Source: Actinomycetota bacterium (GTDB lineage: Bacteria > Actinomycetota > Actinomycetes > Streptosporangiales > Streptosporangiaceae). From it: a stretch of DNA of 14,367 bases. Positions 1 to 7,682 of this stretch are shown here, in pieces; position 1 is the first letter of the stretch; each line of letters begins with the position of its first letter. Location of the stretch: the NCBI GenBank assembly GCA_003168295.1, contig PMST01000373.1, positions 698 through 15,064 on the forward strand, written 5' to 3'. Below the pieces are notes generated by a model. It did no database searches and was not told the DNA's origin. It saw nothing but the letters and a program-made list of their open reading frames with translations. A program made the position numbers and the translations under genes.

Positions 1-1433
1 GCCAGGCCCGCCCAGAGGAGGGTCAGAAATATCGCGACCCAGCTGCAAAGGATCCGGTTTACCATGACCGGAACCTGTCCCCGGTCTGGCGAGGCGCCGG
101 TTGGGACCCATTCGGCGACACGCCCCCGGATCGCGTACCAGATCGAATACACGTGACAGCACGCGTTGATCATGCATACCCGATAAATGGTAGGGCGCCA
201 GCCTCGGCTCAGCATGGGGAACACAAAAAGAGTAGCTGCGAGCGCGGGCAGGAGCGGCAGGTAATTGTGCGGGTAAATGTGCCCGGGATAGAACCAGATC
301 ATCGTCAGCGTGGGGAACGGGCCGGTGAGCAGCAACGCAGCCGATGACATGTAATAGAGAAATGCTGCCCAGAAGGCGGCTCGTTGCTTCCAGTTGTACG
401 GTGCCTCCACGAAATGCTTATCGATCATTACCATCATCGAGGATCGGCACCAGCGGGCTTGCTGGTTCGCCAGGGACGGGAAGTCGATAGGTGCCACGCC
501 GGTGGCCAGGCAGAGGGGCAGATAACGGGTTTCGTGGCCGGCCCAGGCGAGTTTGACTCCAGAGTGGACGTCCTCACCGATCGGTACCCATGCGAAGCCG
601 CCTGCAGCTACGACGGCGGCGCGGCGGTAAACCAGGTTGGTGCCCGCGCAGATTGCCGCCCGGTAACGGTCTCTAGCTGGCTGGATAAATTGGAAAAAGA
701 TGTTCTGCAGGGTTCCCGCGTAGCGCTGGATGTAAGAAAATGTCCGGCGGCCGACATCGTAATACTGAGCTGTCTGGACAATTCCGACCTTGGGGTCGGA
801 GAAATAGGGCATCGTCTCGTAGAGGAATTCCGGGCGGACCGCAAAATCGGCATCGATCACCACGATGAAGTCCCCGGCACTGATGGTGAGGGCGTAGCTA
901 AGGTTACCGGCTTTCTTCATCACGCCAGGGTCAGGACGCACGATGTACCGGAATTGGTAGTGGTCCGCAAGGTCGCGTACGGGCTCCCGGACGGAATCAT
1001 CAAGTACGTAGACAGCCTTGGGGCCGTCCCATTTAAGTTTGCTCACGTAGCGGAAGGTGTTGTTCAGCACAGCTAGCGGCTCACCGCAGCTGGGCAGGAA
1101 AACATCTACCGTCTCGCCATCCTCCCGGTAGCTGGCTACGGTGGCCTGGTGCTCCGCCAGGGTAAGCCTCGGACGCCCCATTCGCAGCCAGAAGTTCACC
1201 GCGACGGGCGGCACCATGACCATGAGCAGCAGCCACATAACCGGCGTGACAAGCCAGGCGCGCTCGGCCACGTGGATGTATCCGTACAGCACGCCCGCGG
1301 ATGCGATAAGCAGCCACGCGAACACCCAGCGGCGCGGGCTGCCGAAATACTTGTACTTTTCCCGGTCCCTAGGAGGCCGGGGCAGGTAAATTTGCTGCAC
1401 CTGCTCGGCAATCAAGGGCTTAGTAGCGGTCAA
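1..1433 (-). CDS. Processive family 2 glycosyltransferase (cellulose/hyaluronan synthase-like), copy 2, 3' end missing
   Basis: Membrane synthase that would polymerise a nucleotide-activated sugar on the cytoplasmic face and pass the chain outward. An uninterrupted frame of 477 codons runs off the left edge. Two membrane segments lie near residues 36-55 and 62-80. The catalytic domain follows: LDDS at 144-147, DAD at 194-196, GED at 286-288 (the place of the usual TED) and QQARW at 324-328. More membrane helices lie at about 352-405. EWVPTG at 441-446 sits where BcsA has its FxVTxK gating loop. I chose the TTG at 1433 because GGGGG lies 5 bases upstream and the codon overlaps the end of the preceding GT-C gene (stop 1420-1422) by 14 bases; TTG 1415 or GTG 1400 are alternatives. 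It is a paralogue of the GT2 at 4086-5663. The family is clear; the polymer is unknown. Confidence 0.93.
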   Translation of the reverse strand, partial: MTATKPLIAEQVQQIYLPRPPRDREKYKYFGSPRRWVFAWLLIASAGVLYGYIHVAERAWLVTPVMWLLLMVMVPPVAVNFWLRMGRPRLTLAEHQATVASYREDGETVDVFLPSCGEPLAVLNNTFRYVSKLKWDGPKAVYVLDDSVREPVRDLADHYQFRYIVRPDPGVMKKAGNLSYALTISAGDFIVVIDADFAVRPEFLYETMPYFSDPKVGIVQTAQYYDVGRRTFSYIQRYAGTLQNIFFQFIQPARDRYRAAICAGTNLVYRRAAVVAAGGFAWVPIGEDVHSGVKLAWAGHETRYLPLCLATGVAPIDFPSLANQQARWCRSSMMVMIDKHFVEAPYNWKQRAAFWAAFLYYMSSAALLLTGPFPTLTMIWFYPGHIYPHNYLPLLPALAATLFVFPMLSRGWRPTIYRVCMINACCHVYSIWYAIRGRVAEWVPTGASPDRGQVPVMVNRILCSWVAIFLTLLWAGL

Positions 1434-3111
1434 GATTACCCCCGGATTGCGGATTTGATGCCGGCGTCCGTGATGCCCAGATGGTAAACCGGCCGGTCCG
1501 TGTTAGGACGTAGTAGCCGCCCGCATGGCGCATGTCGGCGGTGATCTGTGTGTCGGTAGTCACGGTGTCCCCGAAGTTGAGGATCACCAGCGAGAAGTAG
1601 TGGTCATCGATCGCGGTCGTATAGGAGGACGCTCCAGGGCTTATTCCTTGATAGCTGAAGTAGTAGGTGCTTGACCAACGCTGCCAGGGAACTTCAGCAC
1701 GCAGGTAATAGGCCTCAACGTCGTAGTCTTCCGCCAGGTACTCGCCCGGGTGATAACGGACTGCCGAGTGGAGGGCCTTGACGACCCCGGCCGCGTTCGG
1801 CCAAACATTATGAAGGGCGGCCGCCTGTCCCATTGAGCCGAATAGCGTGGAGGCGACTATGGGTATGGCCATAACTGCTGCCCAGCCCCGGCCAGGGTCC
1901 ACCCTGCTGAGCCGGGCCATGGCGTAACCCGCTGCGATCGCAGCGAACCAGGCGCCAAACACCACATGCTTCTGCAGGCTGACCGTGGTATGGATCCTGG
2001 CTTGCTCAGCCGGGACGAGCAGGGCGGCGGCCGCGAGGAGGGCCGGCAGAAATTTACCGCGCGATTTGCTGCGGCCGGCCAGCACCGCGCCAAGGACAGC
2101 GAGGACCACAATCAGGCTTGTCCAGACGTACGCGCTCCTCAGAACCGTCGCCACGGGGACGTTCGACTGGGGACGCGAAAGGGTGCTTGTCGTGATGCCC
2201 AGCCAGTATTCTCGTCCGCCAGCGACGATAACGGCGAAGACCGGCACGAACCACGAGCAAAGCATGGTGAGGACCGCGGTCAGCCACGCAGCACCCCCGT
2301 GCTGCCGCCATACTGCCACCGCCACGGCAATGAGTACGACCGGAGTGAACAGGGCGGTTGCGTACTTCACGGCGTCAGCTACGGCCAGGGTAACGCCAGC
2401 GGTTATGAGAAGAGCTGTCCTTGTCCGGGACCGGCAGTCCGCAGACCGGACACCTAGCCATGTGGCTAGAGCGAGCAGAAACAACGCCATCGCGTCGAAG
2501 GTCGCGAAGGCGCCAAGGAACTGCGTGCCAGCGAGGGTAGCGAACAATCCCGCCGCCAGGAGTGCAGCCCGCCGCCCGTACAGCCGGACGGTCGTGGCCC
2601 ACAGCAGGCTCGTGATCCCCAGCATGAAGAGCAGCGACAGAATGCGGGCGGCAGCAAGGCCGCCAATGCTGTCGGCGAGAGCGCCAAGTGGCGGGTAGAT
2701 CACGGGCGCGCCGGAAAAGTACGCGGGAAAGTTCGGTATCGGCGCCTGGTGCAGCCAGTGAGCCCATTCCAGATGCCCGGCCCGCAGGTAGAGAGCCTCG
2801 TCCTGAAATGCCGTGTCAGACCAGATGAGCCGGAGGGACAGAGCGCCCTGCACGGCCAGGACCACCAACAGCGGCCAGCGCGCAGCCGACAGGCTGCGCT
2901 TGTCGGCCCACCGGCTGCGCCTGCCGGGCTGCTCGGAGCATCGTGCTATCGGCCCCTGGCCATCGTGATCCCGGGTAAGAGCACTAGGGACCGGCATAGC
3001 TTGCGGCAGCCCGACATCGACCAGAGGCCCGGCTGCTTCGAAGTGCCTGGCCTTCCCCGGCGCAGGCTGGCTGCCGAGCAGCGTCGGTTGCAGTTGGTCT
3101 TCTTGGCTCAT
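1420..3111 (-). CDS. GT-C fold integral-membrane glycosyltransferase (ArnT/PMT, GT39-like), copy 2
   Basis: 563 residues. A polar cytoplasmic N-terminus of about 78 residues is followed by a hydrophobic core with roughly nine or ten membrane segments and an outer C-terminal domain of about 150 residues. After the first helix comes DTAFQDE (acidic pair D104-E105), matching the acidic residues in the first outer loop of GT-C enzymes such as ArnT, where they act in transfer from polyprenyl-phosphate sugars. VIYPPLGALADS and an FATFDAMALF helix also fit this fold. The likely role is transfer of a sugar from a lipid carrier on the outer face, perhaps onto the polymer made by its GT2 partner; donor and acceptor are inferred. 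ATG 3111 follows the GH26 stop by 18 bases, with only a weak ribosome site. It is closely similar to the gene at 5660-7330. GC is low in the lines counted (about 52-58%). Confidence 0.85.
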   Translation of the reverse strand: MSQEDQLQPTLLGSQPAPGKARHFEAAGPLVDVGLPQAMPVPSALTRDHDGQGPIARCSEQPGRRSRWADKRSLSAARWPLLVVLAVQGALSLRLIWSDTAFQDEALYLRAGHLEWAHWLHQAPIPNFPAYFSGAPVIYPPLGALADSIGGLAAARILSLLFMLGITSLLWATTVRLYGRRAALLAAGLFATLAGTQFLGAFATFDAMALFLLALATWLGVRSADCRSRTRTALLITAGVTLAVADAVKYATALFTPVVLIAVAVAVWRQHGGAAWLTAVLTMLCSWFVPVFAVIVAGGREYWLGITTSTLSRPQSNVPVATVLRSAYVWTSLIVVLAVLGAVLAGRSKSRGKFLPALLAAAALLVPAEQARIHTTVSLQKHVVFGAWFAAIAAGYAMARLSRVDPGRGWAAVMAIPIVASTLFGSMGQAAALHNVWPNAAGVVKALHSAVRYHPGEYLAEDYDVEAYYLRAEVPWQRWSSTYYFSYQGISPGASSYTTAIDDHYFSLVILNFGDTVTTDTQITADMRHAGGYYVLTRTGRFTIWASRTPASNPQSGGNLDRY

Positions 3112-3129
3112 GATGTCTTCAGTCCTGGC

Positions 3130-4089
3130 CTAGCCACCCAGAGGATTTGGCGCTAGGTCCTCACGGGCGCTCAGCCTGAACGGGACGTAGGCCTGGCTGT
3201 CGCCTTCGATTCGCCAGTCCTGGCCGTTTTTGACGACGCCCTGCTGGTCCTTGTCGAACCACACCAGCCCGAGCGTGTTAGCCGTCACCATCCCGCTGAA
3301 CAGGTCATGGATATTGACGAACGGGTCTGCGTCAGCTGCCACGGCGGTCTCCGACAACAGGATCGGCCTGGTAGTGAGCGCTCGGACCTGGGTAATCGTC
3401 TTGCCGAACACGCTCTTGAAGGTGTCGGAAGATTGATAGTAGTAGCCGTCGATGCCGACCCAGCTGACGTATTTCGGGCCCGGCCACCATGAGGCGATCG
3501 GGCCGGTGTAATGCGGCTCATCCGCCTGGATCGTCCACAGCCACGTGACGTTGCCGGCGCCCTCACGGCGGAACAGCGTCACGATGTGCTTCCACGCCGC
3601 CACGAACGTCGACGGCGAGCCATGCTCGTATCCCCACTGGGTCCAGTTGGCGTTCATCTCGTGCCCGAATCCGATGACCACGGCGTGACTGAAGTCCCGG
3701 ACGCTGTCGGCATAGGAGCGCAGATAATCGTCATCGAGGCCGGCGGCGATCCCCGCGACGGACGCGTCGGTCGGATCGATTTGCACGAACGGGATAGCGC
3801 CGTGCTGGTGAATCATCTCCGCGAATGACGTGTCGAACGGCTCCAGCCAGCCGCTGTAATAGCCGACAAGGTTCGGCTGCCTGTTCGCCGCCTTTGCGAA
3901 CTCGGCGATCGGAGCGTAACTAGGGGGCGCCCCAGGCTCGAAGACACCCAGGTAGGAAGCCAATGCGGGCGTCAGGGAGGCGTGCGCCGGCGGGTGTTGC
4001 GGTGAAGATCTGACCAGCCGGCTACCCGTCACGGCAACGGCGACCGCGGCGAGCGCGAGAGCCAGGATCATCACCAGGCGGGACCTCAT
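3130..4089 (-). CDS. Secreted glycoside hydrolase, family 26-like (endo-beta-mannanase type)
   Basis: 319 residues. The N-terminus has a short basic start and a hydrophobic stretch at about residues 5-20, typical of a signal peptide or signal anchor; no lipobox cysteine is seen. The rest looks like a single catalytic barrel. GFGHEMNANWTQWG at 140-153 matches the GH26 acid/base region (H143, E144). LLSETAV at 244-250 matches the nucleophile strand (E247). Known GH26 enzymes cut beta-1,4-mannan, beta-1,3-xylan or mixed beta-glucan, so the substrate is not fixed by the motifs. No carbohydrate-binding module is present. Its start overlaps the upstream GT2 stop as ATGA, so the two are probably co-translated. 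That coupling suggests a polymer-processing role like that of BcsZ in cellulose operons, rather than scavenging of outside polysaccharide (inference). Confidence 0.88.
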   Translation of the reverse strand: MRSRLVMILALALAAVAVAVTGSRLVRSSPQHPPAHASLTPALASYLGVFEPGAPPSYAPIAEFAKAANRQPNLVGYYSGWLEPFDTSFAEMIHQHGAIPFVQIDPTDASVAGIAAGLDDDYLRSYADSVRDFSHAVVIGFGHEMNANWTQWGYEHGSPSTFVAAWKHIVTLFRREGAGNVTWLWTIQADEPHYTGPIASWWPGPKYVSWVGIDGYYYQSSDTFKSVFGKTITQVRALTTRPILLSETAVAADADPFVNIHDLFSGMVTANTLGLVWFDKDQQGVVKNGQDWRIEGDSQAYVPFRLSAREDLAPNPLGG

Positions 4090-5663
4090 GCCGCGTTGCC
4101 CCCGGGGAAGATAACGCGGCTCACGACGGCGAGATTAAGCGCGCCGAACAGCAACAGGACCGCGAACTGCGGGGAACCCAGGGTCGCCGTCCGCCAGATG
4201 GCCAGCGCCAGCCACAGGACGGCCGCGCTGCCGCTCCAGTACGTGACACCGATCCGAAAGCGCCGCAGCGAACTCCCCGGCGTTCGGGTCGGATGCCAGC
4301 TCATCGACTTGCCCCAGGCGCCATCCCAGATAGCGAACACGTGCGCCCAGCCGCGGGCGATGCCCAGCGGCCATACCCCGGGCCCGAAGCGGGAACGATG
4401 CCACAGCGGATACAGCACGAACCCGGTGAACATCGCGGGGAGCAGGGCGACGAAGTTCCGCAGCTTGACCTGGCCGGGGAGAAAAGCCAGCATGACGATG
4501 GGGATGATGGGCCCGAAGAACGTGAGCAGGGCGGTGTAGGCGTAGTACAAGAACCCCGAGATATAGGTCAGCCGGGCCGGGAGCCGCATGGGGATCGCCC
4601 ACAGCCGCCAGGAGAACACGATGCCGACGTTCCCCGAACACCAGCGGTACTGCTGACGCACGAAAGCATCGAGATTGTCGGGGCAAATCCCGGTCGAGAG
4701 CAGAATCGGGATGTAGGTCACAGACCAGCCGGCCCGGCGCACGTCAAGCCCGGTATGCACGTCCTCGGCGTAGGGGATGAGTGTCGGGCCACCGAAGGGC
4801 TCCAGCGCGGTCCGCCGGTAGACCGCGGAGGTCCCGCAGCAGACAGCCGCGTCCAGCCGGTTGCGGGCCACCTGAACGGTCCGGTAGAACACTTCCTGGA
4901 TGGGACCCGCGGCCCGCTCGATCCACGTTTGCTCTGGGCTGCTCCTGAAATACTGGGGACTCTGCACGATCGCGATCGCGGGATCGCCCATGTAGGGGAG
5001 CGTCTCGGCGAGGAAGTCGCGACGTGGCGCGAAATCCGCGTCCAGGATGACCAGGTACTCCGCGCTGGTTTGGGAGAACGCGTAGCGCAGGTTGCCGGCC
5101 TTCTTGCCGGCGGGCCAGTCCGGCCGGTGGATGTAGCGAAAACCGAAGGACTCGGCCATGAAGCGGGCTTCGCTGGACGGCCCGTCATCCAGGACATAGG
5201 GTCGCGCTTCGCCCGGGTAGTCCTCGATGAGACCCAGCACGGCGGTCCAGGTATTGCGGAGCAACTCGATCGGCTCGCCGCAAATGGGCAGGTAGATATC
5301 CACGTCCGGATAGGACGTCGGGTGCCACGCCTGGATGCGGGCCTGATGTGCGGCGAGGTCGAACCCGGCTCCGGTGAAATTCACCGGCAGGCTGATCGCC
5401 TGGTAGATGACGTAGGTGGCGGTGAAGAAAATGAACGGTGACAGCGCGAGGTCATTTGCCTCGAACCTGAGCTGGCTGAAGATGAGGCAACCCGAGCCGA
5501 GAAGGATGATCGTCGTCAGGTACAGCAGGTTCCGCTGGATGTAGGAGTATTTCTCAACGTCATCCGGGGGCGGCGGCGGGACCAGGCCGCAGCGCTTGTG
5601 CCGTCGGCCGATGAGGGTAATCGGTCTCGCGATCGTTCCGGGAGGAGCCTGCGGGCTGCTCAC
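4086..5663 (-). CDS. Processive family 2 glycosyltransferase (cellulose synthase-like), copy 1
   Basis: 525 residues, complete. A proline-rich cytoplasmic N-terminus is followed by two helices (about 45-65 and 72-93) and the GT-A catalytic domain: LDDG at 158-161, DAD at 208-210, AED at 299-301 and QQYRW at 337-341. More helices lie at about 368-425 and 475-520. WHPT in the C-terminal third stands at the gating-loop position of BcsA. The protein ends after the last helices with no PilZ domain, so there is no sign of direct c-di-GMP control. The expected role is processive synthesis of a beta-linked polysaccharide with export through its own membrane channel; the sugar cannot be read from sequence. 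The start is GTG 5663, overlapping the preceding GT-C stop as GTGA; its stop overlaps the GH26 start as ATGA. GC is about 68% in a counted line, higher than in copy 2. Confidence 0.95.
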   Translation of the reverse strand: MSSPQAPPGTIARPITLIGRRHKRCGLVPPPPPDDVEKYSYIQRNLLYLTTIILLGSGCLIFSQLRFEANDLALSPFIFFTATYVIYQAISLPVNFTGAGFDLAAHQARIQAWHPTSYPDVDIYLPICGEPIELLRNTWTAVLGLIEDYPGEARPYVLDDGPSSEARFMAESFGFRYIHRPDWPAGKKAGNLRYAFSQTSAEYLVILDADFAPRRDFLAETLPYMGDPAIAIVQSPQYFRSSPEQTWIERAAGPIQEVFYRTVQVARNRLDAAVCCGTSAVYRRTALEPFGGPTLIPYAEDVHTGLDVRRAGWSVTYIPILLSTGICPDNLDAFVRQQYRWCSGNVGIVFSWRLWAIPMRLPARLTYISGFLYYAYTALLTFFGPIIPIVMLAFLPGQVKLRNFVALLPAMFTGFVLYPLWHRSRFGPGVWPLGIARGWAHVFAIWDGAWGKSMSWHPTRTPGSSLRRFRIGVTYWSGSAAVLWLALAIWRTATLGSPQFAVLLLFGALNLAVVSRVIFPGGNAA

Positions 5664-7330
5664 GACGGCCGCTCGCGCCAGATCAGGTACTTGCCGAGCG
5701 CCGGGCCACGGGGGCCAGGCCCGTATGGGGCGAGCTGGGGGCTGCCGTAGTGACGGCTGCGCTTTACGTCCGCGGCGATCTTGTTGTCCAGGGACACCGT
5801 GTCGGAGAAGCTCAGCGCGATCAGGGAAAAGTAGGCAGGAACCGGATAAGGCGGGATGTAATCGGCGAAGATACCAGCGTTGCCGGGTCCGACAATCCCC
5901 GCTTTATCACTCGGGCCGCCGGTCGGGATCCCTCCCGGCCCGATGATGTTTCGTGTGCTCGACCATTGCGTCCACGAACTCCCGACGTGCAGGTAGTACT
6001 CCGCTATGGAAGGGTCCTCGACCAGGAAGTGCCCGGTGTCGTGATCGACCAGCGGACGGAGGAGCGCTATAAACGCGGAGGAGTTCGGCCAGCTGGTGGA
6101 GAACGCCTGCGACTGGTCGGCGCCGAGTGAGGCGGGAAAGGAAAGCGCGATTACGCAAGCCCCGACGGTGATGGCCCGCATGTTCCCCACGGGCGCCGCG
6201 GCGACGAACTTGTCTATGGCGTAGCCCGCGGCGATGGCGGCGAACCAGGCACCCAGGTCTACGTGCTTGTTCAGCGAGTCGGTGGTGTGCAGGCTCGCTT
6301 GCTCAAGAGGCACGAGCAGAGCGGCGGCGGCCAGGAGCGTCAGCTGCCACGTCTGCGCGCGGCGGGGCAGGATGACCCAGCTGGCGATGACGCCGCCCAG
6401 AGCGGCCACGACGATGACCGCGGTCCAGGACCAGGAACTGCCAAGAACGGACAGCGCGCTGTCCGTACCGCCGGCCCGGGCCAGCGTTGTCTGTTCGACC
6501 CCGTGCAGGTAGCGGCTGCCGCCGATCAGCAAGCCCAGCGTGATCAGCAGGGCCACGATAGCCAGGAGGGACAGGGCTCGGCCGGCGGCGAGCCTGCCGC
6601 CTGGCTTCGGGAAAGCGATGACCAGGGCCAGCAGGACCACGATGGGGTCAAACAGCGCGGACGAATAGGAGGTAGCGTTGGCCACCGCTAGCGTGACCCC
6701 GGCCGCTAGCATCCAGACGGTCGCGTCCGGCCGATCCCCGGCTTTGACCACCAGCCAGGCCGCCAGCGCGATCAGGAACAGCCCCATGGCGTCATAGGTG
6801 GCGAACGCGCCCAGGTGCAGCGTCGGGCCGAGGACCGCGAACAACGCGGTGGCAAAGAAGGCGGCCCGCTGCCCGTGCAGCCGGTTAGTCGTGGACCACA
6901 GCACGACGGTTGCCCCCAGCATGAAGACGAGGGACAAGATCCGGGCCGCAGTCAGGCCTCCGACACTATCTGCCAGGGCGCCAAGCGGTGGATAGATGAC
7001 CGGCGATCCGGAGAAGTACGACGGGAACGGCGGTAGCGGGGTGCCGTGCAGCAGGTGCCCCCACTCCAGGTGCCCGGCCCACAGGTACGTCGCCTCATCC
7101 TCGAACGCCGTGTCAGCCCGAACGAGCCTGAGCGAAAGGAGCGCCTGGACAGCAAGGATGGCGGCCAGGGGCCAGCTGCCACCCAGACGCTGCCACGCCG
7201 AGCGGCCCACCCGGTGCGAGGCAGCAGCCGTCTCTTCCGGAAGCCGCGAGGCAACAGCCCCGGCTTCCGGGTCGGCCGCGGCCGACGCGGAAGGCTGCGC
7301 CGACCGGTGCGTCGCTGGGCCAAGGTCCAT
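5660..7330 (-). CDS. GT-C fold integral-membrane glycosyltransferase (ArnT/PMT, GT39-like), copy 1
   Basis: 556 residues from ATG 7330. An in-frame GTG at 7339 is possible, but AGG lies only 3 bases before it, whereas GGCAGG lies 8 bases before the ATG. The layout matches the paralogue at 1420-3111: a polar N-terminus of about 50 residues, a multi-helix core and an outer C-terminal domain. The first outer loop carries DTAFEDE with the acidic pair at 78-79, followed by YFSG, VIYPPLGALADS and a FATYDAMGLF helix. These are marks of polyprenyl-phosphate-sugar-dependent transferases. The C-terminal domain holds a Gly/Pro-rich stretch longer than in the other copy, just before the shared YFSLI segment. 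It is the first gene of the leftward operon and probably supplies or adds a sugar on the outer face; the exact reaction is unknown. Confidence 0.85.
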   Translation of the reverse strand: MDLGPATHRSAQPSASAAADPEAGAVASRLPEETAAASHRVGRSAWQRLGGSWPLAAILAVQALLSLRLVRADTAFEDEATYLWAGHLEWGHLLHGTPLPPFPSYFSGSPVIYPPLGALADSVGGLTAARILSLVFMLGATVVLWSTTNRLHGQRAAFFATALFAVLGPTLHLGAFATYDAMGLFLIALAAWLVVKAGDRPDATVWMLAAGVTLAVANATSYSSALFDPIVVLLALVIAFPKPGGRLAAGRALSLLAIVALLITLGLLIGGSRYLHGVEQTTLARAGGTDSALSVLGSSWSWTAVIVVAALGGVIASWVILPRRAQTWQLTLLAAAALLVPLEQASLHTTDSLNKHVDLGAWFAAIAAGYAIDKFVAAAPVGNMRAITVGACVIALSFPASLGADQSQAFSTSWPNSSAFIALLRPLVDHDTGHFLVEDPSIAEYYLHVGSSWTQWSSTRNIIGPGGIPTGGPSDKAGIVGPGNAGIFADYIPPYPVPAYFSLIALSFSDTVSLDNKIAADVKRSRHYGSPQLAPYGPGPRGPALGKYLIWRERPS

Positions 7331-7390
7331 AAATGGCACCTGCCTGTGATCAAAGGCATGCCAAGGGGTGCACGGTAACCCCCCCGCAGC

Positions 7391-7419
7391 TCACTTAAAG
7401 TAGTGGATGTGTCACTTAA
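7391..7419. repeat. Direct repeat TCACTTAA / TTAAGTGA, 21-base pitch, probable operator
   Basis: TCACTTAA occurs at 7391-7398 and again at 7412-7419. The 21-base spacing is two helical turns, so both copies face the same side of the DNA. One copy touches the candidate -10 box and the other adjoins the -35 box of the leftward promoter, as expected for a cooperative regulator site. The regulator is unknown and none is encoded in the window. Confidence 0.5.
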
Positions 7420-7424
7420 CGCAA
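7397..7424 (-). promoter_or_regulatory. Candidate promoter of the polysaccharide operon
   Basis: On the minus strand TTGCGT (7424-7419) is followed after 16 bases by TACTTT (7402-7397), a reasonable sigma-70-type -35/-10 pair. Transcription would begin near 7390, giving a leader of about 60 bases before ATG 7330. The boxes overlap the TTAAGTGA repeats. This is prediction only. Confidence 0.4.
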
Positions 7425-7682
7425 CGCTGCCGTACGAAAAGAGACACCGCAAACCAGACGGTAACGGTAGGTTCGCTCGCACGGGGGGTGTTCCGCGAAT
7501 TTGGCCGAAAGTCTCCCCGATCGCATCCGGCACGCGGAGTCGGCTTCCTACGCTGGTCCGATGTCTGCATAATAACCATCACAATTCGTAATCTCGCTTG
7601 AATAGCCGTTGATCCTGTGCTGCGCTATACCGGGCGGTTCGCGACGTCCCGATGTGCGTACCGTGCAGGGGGTTTGACGGGT

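Larger units (their letters stand above)
7331..7682. other. Divergent intergenic control region
   Basis: About 350 bases with no convincing gene. It separates the leftward polysaccharide operon from the rightward membrane-protein gene, so it should hold both promoters. The left third contains the TTAAGTGA repeats and a candidate leftward promoter, listed separately. A GGCATGCC palindrome lies at 7355-7362 in the operon leader. For the rightward gene, CATAAT at 7568-7573 resembles a -10 box, but I find no good -35 at the right distance. Short open frames at 7403-7601 have no recognisable content. Confidence 0.7.

Noticed and set aside
384..1076. Plus-strand open frame of 230 codons at the left edge
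   Set aside because: It lies opposite the GT2 copy 2 gene, whose frame is unbroken over 477 codons with all catalytic motifs. The plus-strand protein has no family features.
1..1433. Possibility that GT2 copy 2 is a pseudogene, since it has a TTG start and no visible end
   Set aside because: I translated it through to the window edge and found no stop, and all catalytic residues are present. The missing end is only the window boundary.
4293..5441. Long plus-strand open frame (382 codons) opposite the complete GT2 gene
   Set aside because: The same effect of high third-position GC; the GT2 motifs are on the minus strand.
7568..7573. CATAAT as a -10 box for the membrane-protein gene
   Set aside because: The best hexamer 17 bases upstream (TTCCTA) matches TTGACA at only three positions, so I noted it but did not list it as a promoter.
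7403..7601. Short plus-strand frames (62-64 codons) in the divergent control region
   Set aside because: They have no domain and no good ribosome site, and two of them overlap each other in different frames.
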